DNA of 64,000 bases from Pleodorina starrii (taxonomy: Eukaryota; Chlorophyta; Chlorophyceae; Chlamydomonadales; Volvocaceae): positions 2,852,001 to 2,916,000 of the forward strand of contig BRXU01000001.1 of the NCBI GenBank assembly GCA_030267565.1, in the 5' to 3' direction. A model generated the notes under the pieces. The model searched no databases. It saw only the letters and a list, made by a program, of their open reading frames with translations, and had not been told where the DNA came from. Numbering within the stretch: the stretch's first letter is position 1; every line of letters starts with the position of its first letter. This document shows positions 55,201 to 64,000 of this stretch, in pieces. A program made the position numbers and the translations under genes.

Positions 55201-58200
55201 AAAACAAATCTGTCTTCCTGGTCTTCCTGCCTCTCCCGGTTCCCGGTTCCCGGCTGGCTGTCTCCTGTCCTGCCCCTTATCGCGGGTAAACGGTATACCT
55301 CTAATGCGTTGCCTAATCAAGCATCAAGCTCCTGGCACCAACCGCCGTACCGTGTTGCGCCGCCGCCGCCATCGCCGCCGCCTGCCGCTCCGACTCTAAT
55401 ACGATGCGCCGCCGCTGCCAATCCAACTCCGGGTGTCCGAGCAACCAATCCTCCGAAACCAGATCGCTGTACTTCCGCCGGGCGCGCTTCGAGCCCCGCC
55501 GTCGGCCGGTAGCGATCTCCCAACCGTCGCCGTCGCCGCCATCGACGTCGACATCGGCGATAATAAGGCCCGTGGAGCCGCCTCCGCCGACGTCATCGTC
55601 GTCATCATCGCCGGGCTTGCGGTTCCAGGGCCGCCGGCCTCGACGGAAGGAGTCGTACAGCCTCGGATGGTGGAAGTCCAGGAGCCGCTCCAGCTCGTCC
55701 CATGTCAGCGGCCTGTGTACGGCACACAATCAGCGTGGTGTGACGGTACGTTCGTGGATGGGGAGCGAGGAGCAATCCATCCCTGACGATCCCTGGGCGG
55801 CCCGCCGCTGATGAACGAAATCAATGCCATTCTCGGCAAGCTCTGAAGACCTGCGCCGTGCGTGCCGTGCATGCGCCGTGTCTGCCATGTCTGCCGTGCC
55901 TGCCGTGTCCCCGCGTTCCGTGCGCGCGTGCCTTCATGGGGAGGGCGCATGCCCGGGCGCGGCACCCTGTCCATCAAGTTAGGTTGCCGCTAGCGGGTTG
56001 CTCGCTCTCCTTCCTTCCAAGCCGGCGCCGATTTCCGCGTTAGGAACAACGGAAACACGCTAAAGGCCACCTGAGGGCCACCTGAGCGCCACCGCATGGA
56101 GCTCAGTAACGCACTCGCTCGGGGGATTGGGAACGAGGTCGCGCCAGGGTTCGTGAGGCAAGCCAGAATGGATTTCTTTGCTTGCTCCCCGGCCCCCGCC
56201 ATCTTATGTACGGCTGCTGTACGGATCACATACAAATACACGCACGCACGCACGCAGTTACGCAGCTACGCGCCTGCGCTGCACGTCTGCCGCTTGCTGC
56301 AGACGGACGCTGAGGCTCTCCGCCCGCTCCTCCAACTTCCTGGCCCGACCCAGCAGCTCCTTCACCTGGTAGCCGCCCGCCTGCAAGCAAGCATACAGAC
56401 ACAGCCGGCGCCGGCGCCGGCGCCAGGGTTTCGTGCGTTAGCCAGGCAGGGGGGGCAACCAAGCACAGCTGCACGAGCACAAGCACGAACAATTACATAA
56501 GAACATGAGCACGATCGCGATCGCGAACACGAGCACGAGCACGTGCTCTATCCACCCAAGAGAACACACGGCTGCTGCCTAATCATCAGCTGCTCTGCTG
56601 TCGGCAGTTGCGGTGGGCCCAGATGCGCCAAGCATCCTCGCCAAACGCTTGATTGGTAGACGGGGAAGTGGGGGCGGTGCGGCTATCCATCTACACGCAG
56701 AACCGCCCTGCATGCATGCATGACGACGCGACCGTGCTCACTCACATTGCCCTGCAGGTTCCTCAGGTTGTACTGCTCCAGCCGGGCGCTGCGGCTGCTG
56801 CCCCCCACCCGCACGATGTCGGTGGTGACCCCGCTGTCGATAAGGCCCTCCAGAAAAGAGTCCAGCGCGTGGTTGGTGAAGCACACCACCAGCAGCGGAC
56901 CGATGCGGGGCGGCAGATAATGCAGCGGCAGCGGAGGCGGCAGCGGCGGAGGCGGCAGAGCTCCGGCTCCGGCTGCCAGCTGGTTCGCCGCTGCGGCGGC
57001 GGTGGGCGCGCGGCAGGACATCGTTCGGGCTCCATATCGATCGACCAGCAGGTGTATCGTGTCTCGTGTACCGATATGCTGTACGTGTTTTGTTTTCGTG
57101 CATTCATGCTCGTGATGCCCCCCATAAACCACATCCACCCGCAGCAGATACATATGTTACCGTTTACGGGCTCGCTAAGGCCTATATGTGGATAACCCAC
57201 ACCCACACCCACGCACACCTATACCTTCAGACCCACACACCTCCCCCGAGCCCCACCGTTTGCGGCGGCGGCAGCAGCCACCTCAGCAGCAGCAGCAGCA
57301 GCCTCCGCGCCCACATCGGCAGCAATCCAGCTGGGAAGGCCGCCGTCGGCCGTCCGTTTGCGTCGCCTCACGTGCCGTACATAGCGGTCAATCTCATCCT
57401 CGGTCCACATTTCGCAATCGGCATCCACGCCAGCTCGCGTGTTCCGCAGCAGCACCCGCGCCAGGGACACCCCCAAGAAGGTCTTGCCTGCGGCCAGCAG
57501 CAGCAGCAGCAGCAGGGCACAGCAGGGCGCAACTGATTGAAAGGCAGCAGCAGCAGCAGCCACACAGCCACACACACACACACACACATGCCATACCGTT
57601 TTCATGCTGCATTGAGTTTCCAACGCCCTTTTTCGCGCACTCACCCGTTCCCGGCGGGCCCTGCACCACCGCCACCTCCTGCGACAGAGCAGCGCGAAGC
57701 GCCTCCGCCTGCGAGCGGTCCAGCGAGCTGGCCGCCAGCAGCTCCTCCAGAGGGAACTGACCCGCGGGTCGCGACAGGTCCACCGCAGCCAGCGCGCGCA
57801 GCACCCTGCGTGCGTGATCGCGGACACGTTTGTGGGCGCGTTTGTGGGTGGGTGTAGAGAGCGTGCGGGAGTGAAATAAGGACGTCCGTTCCGAGATACT
57901 CCTCCTCATCCTCCCCCTCCTCCTCCTCATCCTCCTCCTCCTCCTCCTTCCTCACTCCCCTCATGGCTGCCCATACTGAGGATGGTAAACGAACTCGCAA
58001 TCTCACTCCAAACTCTCACTCCAAATTCTCACTCCAAACTCTCACTCCGAACTCTCACTCCGAACTCTCACTCCGAACTCTCACGCCGAACTCTCACGCC
58101 GAACTCTCACGCCGAACTCTCACGCCGAACTCTCACGCCGAACTCTCACGCCGAACTCTCACTCCGAACTCTCACTCCGAATTCTCACTCCGAACTCTTC

Positions 58201-61200
58201 ACTCTCACGCCCTGCCCAGCCAGGCGATGCGGACCAGCCGTGCGCGGGTACCGGATTGCTGAACCCAGCCATCACGCTCAGCAACCCTACAGGTAGGTAG
58301 CCTGCAGGTGTGCAGGTGTGCAGGTGTGCAGGACCAACCAGCAGCCATCAGCAGCAGGCGGGGTCGCACCTGACTTGCTCCTCCCGCGGCAGCGCCATCA
58401 CGCGTTCCCGATTCGCGATGTGGCGCAGATCCACTCGGGGGCTGTCCAGCCAATAAGCGGGCAGCTCCGCACCGCCACCGCCACCACCCGACTGCTGCTG
58501 CTGCTGCGCCGCCGCCGCCGGGACCGCCGCCGCCACCGTCGTACCAGCAGCAGCGGTAGCTCCCCGACCCGCCGCGCCCATCGTCAGGGCCGTGGTGGTG
58601 GTGGCGGTGGCGGTGACGTCAGCGGCGGCGGCGGCGTCTGCGGCGAGGTCGTCGGCGGCGGCTCCGGGAACGATGTACGGCGCCAGAGGGATGGTCGTGA
58701 TGCCCTGCCGTACGTACGTTCGTACATACAGTGGATGGGGGGCAGTGGGCGGTGCTTCAAGATCGGGCGAGCGAGGGATGAAAGGTTGCTTGCGGCAAGC
58801 AGCTGTATACGCTGTACAGACTGAAATCGATGAAGGGCTTCCCGGCTACGAGAGGCAGGCAGGCAAGCAAGCTATTCCGGATGGACGATCGACGGGTCGG
58901 CGAGCGACTTCCCGCGCGCGGCAGATGAGATCACAGCAACATGCATGCATGGCGACAACCCATGAACCACGAAAAACCGACCTAGCATCCGACGAGCCTT
59001 ACTGCCGCCGCTGTGCTTCGCTACGCTACGCTACGCTGCCAATCCCTGCCATGCTCCCACGTTCCCATCCCACCTGCAGCGCCTTCAGCACTGGCTCATA
59101 CGCGAAGAAGCTGTTGTGCTCCTGGACGAGCACCACCTCGCTGCCGCCACCGCCGCCGCCGCCACCGACGGATCCGCCGCCGGCGGTGCGTGCGCGAGCG
59201 GCAGCGGCAGCGGCGCCCGGCAGCAGGGAGCCGACGGGGCCGCCCTCCCAGTCCAGCCATGCCCCCAACAGGGCCTCGTGGTCCCCTGCCTTGACCAGCC
59301 TGGGCGTGCGTACGTGCGTGCGTGTCCCATCGATTGCGACGCATAATATAACACGATGTATGACGCATGACGCATGGCAGGTCGATCACGGGGGCCGAGG
59401 TACTGAGGTTATGCCGGGTATGTATGGGCGCGGATGCGTTGTTTCGATTACCCATGTTTCGAATCCGTACTGCCTTGGCTTCGATTCATGCGATATCGTG
59501 CCTACGGGCCATCCAGAGACCGGCGGGCGGGCGGGGTCGGCGATTGCAATCGGCTCCGCGGATGTCTTCCAAGTGCGCCCACATACAGTTGGACAGCAGT
59601 GGGAGCGGTCCTACGGTCAGCAGGTCACGCGCACGCGTCCATGCAACCGGTCAAGTCAGGTCGGGTGTTGGAATACTAAGTAATGGGTGGCTCCAGCGGC
59701 GGCGGCGGCGGCGGAGGGCTGCTCACCGAATGCCCACCATCGGCCTTCCGTCCGGTGAGCCTCGGCCCGCGAGCTCCTTGGCGTCACGACGCGCCACCAC
59801 ACCCACCACCAGCCGCGGCTCGGGCTGCTGCTGCTGCTGTTGAGAAGTCGCGGCTGCAGCGCCGCCTCCCCCGCCGCCAGCCGCAGCCCCGACTGCCGGG
59901 CCCGCAGCATCACGTTGCGCCGCTGCTGTGACGGCGGCTGTAGCCGCTGGAGGCGGTGGCGGCGGCGGCGGCTCCCACCAGAAGCACAGCAGCGTGCCGT
60001 GGCTCAGGCGCTTGGTGTTGCGCCACCAGTCCTCGGGACTGCGTTGCGAGCCGCCCATGGCTGGCTGCTCAAATGTGACCTGACGATCCGTCCACGGACG
60101 GACGGACGATCGATGGACGGACGCCGCCCGAGTGCGCAGCGCGGAGCACGGTAAGCGGAGCGCGGAAAGCGCAGGTTCTTGACAGATACTCAAGACTCAA
60201 GGACAGGTTGTGGCACGTATGGAGGTAGGATTATGTAATTATTGTTCAGATGAATAGTGCGACGCGCGCCGGACCGACGACGACGACGGCGACATTCCGG
60301 CGGATGGAGTCGCTGGGCGGGCAGCAGGCAGCAGGCGCAGCACGCTACAGGCCCGAACGCGGCAGGCCCGCAAGCCGTTGAGTCACCCACCCGCCCCAGG
60401 CCCCACCCCACCCAGCCACCCACCCGGATGTACGCTCCCTCCTGTCGGTTGACCGCCATGCCCGCCACCCGAACCCGCCGGAACACGAACAGCTGCGAGC
60501 CGCCCTCCAACTCGAGCCGGCCCGTGGCGGCGGCCTGCGGGCAGACATGCAGACAGACAGACAAACAGGCAGGTCGGTTGCTGGGTGGGCTAGGCGGGCG
60601 CAGCCCCCATTCACTGCACAAAGGTTGGGCGCAATGGATTGCATGTCACGCCACCGCCACCACCACCGCAGCAATCCCCGTCCACTCGCTGCCCTGGCTA
60701 ACTGACGAACTGGCTGTCTCGCTGGCTCGCTCGGTGGCCCGCTCTGCTAGCTAGCTCACCCGCTGCTGCTGGCGCATCTGGCTCTGCTGCAGCCAGCGCA
60801 GACCGCCCAGCTTCCGGAACTTCTGCAGCGCGGTCGCCAGCGGCGCCACCACGTCGTGACGCAGCAGTCGGAAGTTGACCTCCAGACGGGCCCTCTGAGG
60901 CTCGTGCGCCAGGTGAGGCATGGAGCCAGGCCTACAGGTTCAGGGGACAGGTCCGGGGCCGGGGGCAAGTTATGGGGCCAGGGCCAGCCGGCAAGGTCCA
61001 GCAGGGCCCGCCGGGCCGGCGGGACGACGGACGAGGGCCGAGTTGTGATATGATTATTTGTGTGGCTGAGTTTGACACCTCAAGACCAAACAGAGGAAAC
61101 CACCGGACAGGGACATACCGGCGGGATGCCCGAACCGGCCCGCCCAAACCCGAATACGGGGTTTCATCTGCTGTCGTACTGCCGTACGAACCTACCTGTT

Positions 61201-64000
61201 GCTGGGCAGGTAGGGCCATTCGGAGCACAGCAGCTCGCCGCAGGTGGGCACCACCCGGATGTCCCGGAAGTCCACCTCATCGTTGTCGTGGCGGCAGCCG
61301 GTGGGGCGGAGCTTACCTGTACGGCAAAGAGAGGCGCGGCGGCGGGTGGTGGTGGGGGTGGTGGGGGTGGTGGGACTGGTGGGGGTGGGGGTGGGGAAAG
61401 CCCGCGCAACCAACTTGCCGTACCCGGGAGGTAGTTAGGATCTCGGAGTCGCTCCGCAGCCGCCCGGTCAGCTCGGCTGGAGCCGCCCCGTGTCGCATCT
61501 GCGGCGCGTCGCTGCGCCGCGTCCTGATCGTCCAAAATCCGTACACGGGCCTGCAGCGAGCGCCGGCCATCAGAGTACGGAAGGAAGCTCAACGGTGAGC
61601 AACTGCCGCTCATCGTCAACGCACGTGAGCGCACGTATCGATACACGCTACGGTAGGACGAGACGCAGACTCCATGCCGACATGTGTTTGTGTATGTGTT
61701 TGTACCCATACGGACGATCTGTAAGAGTGTGTGTGTGTATGTGTGCGTGTGTGTATGTGCATGTGCATGTGTATATGTATGTGCATGTGTATGTGTGTGC
61801 GTATGTCTACATGGTTGGGTCGTGCGTAGCCCCATCCATACACCTCAACAACTTGAACGCGCCTGTACGCCCTCAAGCACACTCACGCCCTCCGCAATGG
61901 AACAGGGCCAGACGCGCCGCGCCCACTTCTTCGGCTCCCTCTACGTACCCATCTCGTCAGCTCCTCACTTCATTCCGCAGCTCAAATCAGCATCTGCTCA
62001 AGCCAGCTGCTGGCAACATCGATCATCTGATAGCTACCTAGCTACCTAGCTACCTACCTACCTAGCTACCTAGCTAGCTATTATACCTACCTAGCTACCT
62101 AGCTAGCTATTATACCTAGCTAGCTATCTAGCTACCTAGCTAGCTATCTAGCTATCCAGCTAGCTAGCTAGGTATCATACCTCCCCGTGAGCCAGCTGCT
62201 TCCGCACGGCCCGCAGCGTTATCCTCGCGCGGCGCACGCGGGATGATGACCCGGCGGCGGCCGCGTGACGGTCGTACAGCGCCCCCAGCGCCTCGGCCAG
62301 CCTCCTAGCGGGCTCCGAGACCAGTTCCCGGTGGTGGGGCTGTTGGAAGCGCTCCAGAAGCTCCGCCAGCAGCAGCAGGGGCGGGTCCAGGAGATCGAGC
62401 CAGTCGGAGGGCTGCCAGGCCCACTGCGCGCACTCACTCCGTCGATGCGTGTGTGGGAACGAACGAGATACGGGAGCGGACGATACGGTAAACAGAAAGG
62501 GAGGTAAGGCGGGTGGCGTTGTATGGCGGTTTTAAGGGATTTAGAGTGGTTTTAGGGCTGTTAATTTTAGGTCTGTTGCGGGTGTGCGTGCAGTGCATCG
62601 AGTAGTGGGGAAAGAGGCAAGTGAGGCTGAACGTGCAGATTTACTTGAGCTGGTAGGTACAAGTTGCTCGGCGGGCTGTTGGCTATTCGTTATTCGTTGT
62701 CTTGACTGTCATTCCCTTCAAGCACAACACTCTCGAATCATCGCGGTCGCGTGCTGCGTGGCCGAGGACGCGCGACCGCGTTACAGCGGATCGTGTGTAC
62801 CCGGGAAGTTGCAAGACGGGACATGTCGTATTGGGAACATGACTGTCTGGCTGCTGAGACTGACAGCCCGATCTCGACCACGCGCGGACAGATTCTGTGT
62901 TTATGTCAAAAACGGATGCAGACATAAATCAGGAACGAGGTCCGGATCCGACTGAAGGGCATGGACGGACGGACGAACCTGGCCGTCTCGGCGGCGACCG
63001 GCGGTGGCGGCGGCGACGGCGTCGGTCGCCGCCGCCGCCGCGGCCCCCGCCCCCGTCAGCGGCACCGACAGCTCCCCCGACAGCAGCCGTTCGTACACGA
63101 CGGCGAGCGCCTCGAAGTCCAGCGTATGCAGTACATTGTCGTACAGCGGGTTGACCCAGTGGTTTCGGAGCGACTCGCGGAGGGCCTCATGGCTCAGGAG
63201 GCGCAGCAGCGGAAAGACCCGACCGCACAGCACCTGCGATACAATGTGACGTGATGTGATGTGACAAGTTGTGATTTGATTTGATGTGATGTGATGTGCG
63301 TGCGACAGATCTAGATGCGCGTGCGTGCAGCACGTCCATCTGAAATGCGTGCATGTGGTGGCGTGGATACGACAGCTACGGCAATATCAGCTACGGCAAG
63401 TCCCTTAATCCTTCACTCTGCTGCAGCACGACCCCAAGGAGGAGATTGGGGCAGGCAGGTAGAGCTGGCAGGGGCAGGGACGCGTGCGATACGACGTCGA
63501 CGTCGATAGGTGCCGAAATGGCGGGCTAATCAACGACAATCTGTTCGACAATTAATTCAAACTTGTGGAACGCCTGAATTAGCGCAAATTGTAGCAAAGC
63601 AAACAATCCCAAACCTCGCAACGACTGCGGGCTTCTCCTTACGCAAGTTGATAACCCGGGCGGCCGAATTTTACTTGAGAGTTTCAACGCCATCACTTTA
63701 AGCGATATAAATCCGATTCACACTCACACGCACAAACCACTTTGCTGGTCCGGCGCGTGGATGGAATTCGCCCGCCTCGCCTCTGGCCTACCTCAACAGT
63801 GAGCTTCCCGCGCTGATGTCGCTCCTTAAAATCCGCCATGCAGAGTCGCAAGTGCAGATGCGCCCGACTGCCGTCGCCGACGTCGCCGCCGCCAGCGACC
63901 GCAGAAAGAGAAGACGGCGACGCCGCCGCCGCAGCGCCGTACAGGCCAGAACCGCCGGCGCCGCCGCCTGCGCCGCCGTCGTTCCCGCTCCTCGAGGGCG
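43109..64000 (-). CDS. ZNFX1: ZNFX1-like RNA helicase / NF-X1 and RZ zinc-finger protein, 5' end beyond window
   Basis: Exons (minus strand): 64000-63792 (partial), 63233-62979, 62423-62181, 61550-61424, 61316-61196, 60931-60760, 60534-60424, 60079-59727, 59299-59074, 58704-58370, 57805-57645, 57487-57257, 56990-56746, 56380-56262, 55712-55351, 54938-54173, 53859-53748, 53194-53084, 52568-52420, 52086-51913, 51769-51543, 51016-50888, 50511-50228, 50013-49625, 49278-49090, 48762-48431, 48179-48013, 47626-47340, 47185-47044, 46766-46630, 46321-45875, 45591-45332, 44944-44802, 44430-44176, 43881-43759, 43369-43109. They keep one frame for 2,783 codons and end at a stop. The order helicase, NF-X1 fingers, RZ finger is the ZNFX1 signature. 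Animal ZNFX1 binds RNA and acts in antiviral defence and small-RNA inheritance; a role in RNA surveillance here is inference. The least certain joints are 57257/56990, the start at 47626 (or 47629) and the donor at 54173. Confidence 0.9.
45751..45866. repeat. AT-only island in a ZNFX1-like intron
   Basis: About 115 bases of almost pure A/T (ATTTA/TAATTA-type) within intron 45592-45874, next to its 5' splice site on the minus strand. Neighbouring introns are GC-rich. Confidence 0.75.
46578..46630 (-). repeat. GGGT array at a 5' splice site
   Basis: On the coding strand, GGGT/GGGTT repeats begin at the GT donor of the exon ending at 46630. Confidence 0.8.
46967..47008. repeat. Telomere-like CCCTAAAA-derived tract in an intron
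   Basis: Degenerate copies (CCCTAAAATCC, CCTAAAACC, CATAAAACCC) within intron 46767-47043 of the ZNFX1-like gene. Confidence 0.55.
49583..49624 (-). repeat. GGGT array at a 5' splice site
   Basis: On the coding strand, GTTGGTGGGTTGGTGGGTGG-type repeats start at the donor of the exon ending at 49625. Confidence 0.8.
50031..50072. repeat. Telomere-like TTTTAGGG tract in an intron
   Basis: Four to five copies of TTTTAGGG or TTTAGGG in a row, read on the + strand, in intron 50014-50227, 18 bases upstream of an acceptor on the gene strand. This is the clearest of the telomere-like tracts. Confidence 0.75.
54173..54938 (-). other. Low-complexity exon inside the helicase region
   Basis: One 766-base exon encodes mostly Gly, Asp, Ala and Pro, including an acidic GD-rich start, an uninterrupted alanine run and a proline/arginine part. 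It ends in conserved sequence (ELLDCGDVW). It sits between helicase motifs Ia and II, where other family members have a variable linker. It is almost certainly disordered. Confidence 0.8.
57992..58212. repeat. 12-bp minisatellite in a ZNFX1-like intron
   Basis: About 18 tandem copies of AACTCTCACTCC, with a block in the middle where the unit is AACTCTCACGCC. It fills most of the central part of intron 57806-58369. Confidence 0.92.
61710..61810. repeat. GT-rich dinucleotide tract in an intron
   Basis: Alternating GT, GTAT and GCAT units on the + strand within intron 61551-62180. Confidence 0.75.
62035..62178. repeat. CTAG/CTAC tetranucleotide tract at a 5' splice site
   Basis: Mixed CTAG, CTAC and TATC tetranucleotides run for about 140 bases up to the donor of the exon ending at 62181 (minus strand). 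Confidence 0.85.
62528..62572. repeat. Telomere-like degenerate TTTTAGGG tract in an intron
   Basis: GGTTTTAAGGGATTTAG and GGTTTTAGGG-type units in intron 62424-62978 of the ZNFX1-like gene. Confidence 0.5.

Larger units (their letters stand above)
49625..58704 (-). other. ZNFX1-like SF1 helicase core
   Basis: Helicase motifs in order: Q-type block SSLDRSQAEAL, Walker A QGPPGTGKT (interrupted by the intron between 57645 and 57487), motif Ia LLVVCFTNHALDSFL, GMTTSGVARN, motif II VEEAAE (52556 region; EEAAE is the normal ZNFX1 variant of DEAA), motif III GDHEQLRP, RMRPQIS, FFLDHDHPEG, KPEDLVILVPYVGQL, motif V VATVDNFQGEEA and motif VI NRVNVMLSRARHGM. All catalytic residues are present, so ATPase and helicase activity is likely. 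A 255-residue low-complexity exon (54173-54938) and a glutamine run before RMRP are additions. Confidence 0.9.
59074..64000 (-). other. ZNFX1-like N-terminal region
   Basis: The nine exons at the right edge carry a Gly/Ala/Ser-rich linker, a helical segment (VFPLLRLLSHEAL, RITLRAVRK) and the conserved pre-helicase block of the family: DFRDIRVVPT, then RLEVNFRLLRHDVVAPL, a short barrel-like region (LFVFRRVRVAGMAVNRQ), and TLLCFWWEP. These match the region between the N-terminal repeats and the helicase core in ZNFX1. A Pro/Ala/Gln-rich insertion of about 70 residues interrupts it near 59760-59960. The true start codon lies beyond 64000. Confidence 0.8.

Noticed and set aside
57992..58212. Regular short repeats that could suggest a CRISPR array
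   Set aside because: The units are 12 bases with no spacers, in an intron of a eukaryotic gene.
61684..62049. Open frame across the GT-rich tract
   Set aside because: The translation is a simple CVCV-type repeat product of the dinucleotide tract within an intron.

Overview
The window looks like nuclear DNA of a volvocine or other chlamydomonadalean green alga. The reasons are a high GC content, intron-dense genes (up to 36 exons here) with short GT-AG introns, long Ala/Gly/Gln-rich insertions in otherwise conserved proteins, several TTTTAGGG-type (Chlamydomonas-type telomeric) tracts in introns, TGTAA motifs at probable 3' ends, and plant-type non-LTR retrotransposons. No species can be named from the sequence alone. 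I built the gene models by hand from splice sites and protein similarity. Apart from a single-exon ORF, every model keeps one reading frame across all its introns.

Left part (1-18 kb), all on the + strand: a three-exon THEP1/NTPCR-like nucleoside-triphosphatase (126-1254); a 5'-truncated LINE fragment with an 11-bp target-site duplication (2535-4432); an unrecognised single-exon, low-complexity protein (5146-6018); a nine-exon uridine kinase/UPRT-type fusion of pyrimidine salvage (8101-12709); and a six-exon plastid SecY translocase subunit (13874-17895).

Middle (19-39 kb): an inositol-tetrakisphosphate 1-kinase gene (ITPK, minus strand, 19256-26774) whose third intron has been invaded, in antisense orientation, by a nearly complete LINE (about 20.8-25.3 kb) with ORF1, an APE-type endonuclease, a reverse transcriptase and a C-terminal CCHC knuckle. 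The LINE has an in-frame TAG between ORF1 and the endonuclease and a -1 frame change before the reverse transcriptase. Head-to-head with ITPK, across 759 bp, is a 22-exon P-type IIB Ca2+-ATPase (27534-39070) with an unusually long Cys-rich M7-M8 loop and a repeated Ser/Thr-basic motif in its C-terminal tail.

Right part (43.1-64 kb), minus strand: one very large gene that continues past the right edge, read here as 36 exons and 2,783 codons plus stop. It encodes a ZNFX1-like protein: an N-terminal helical region, an SF1 (UPF1-like) RNA helicase, an array of NF-X1-type Cys-rich fingers and a C-terminal RZ-type zinc finger. This is the most interesting gene of the window because animal ZNFX1 works in RNA-based immunity and small-RNA inheritance. 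A 4-kb stretch without a recognisable gene separates it from the convergent Ca2+-ATPase gene.

I found no tRNA, rRNA, CRISPR or organellar gene.
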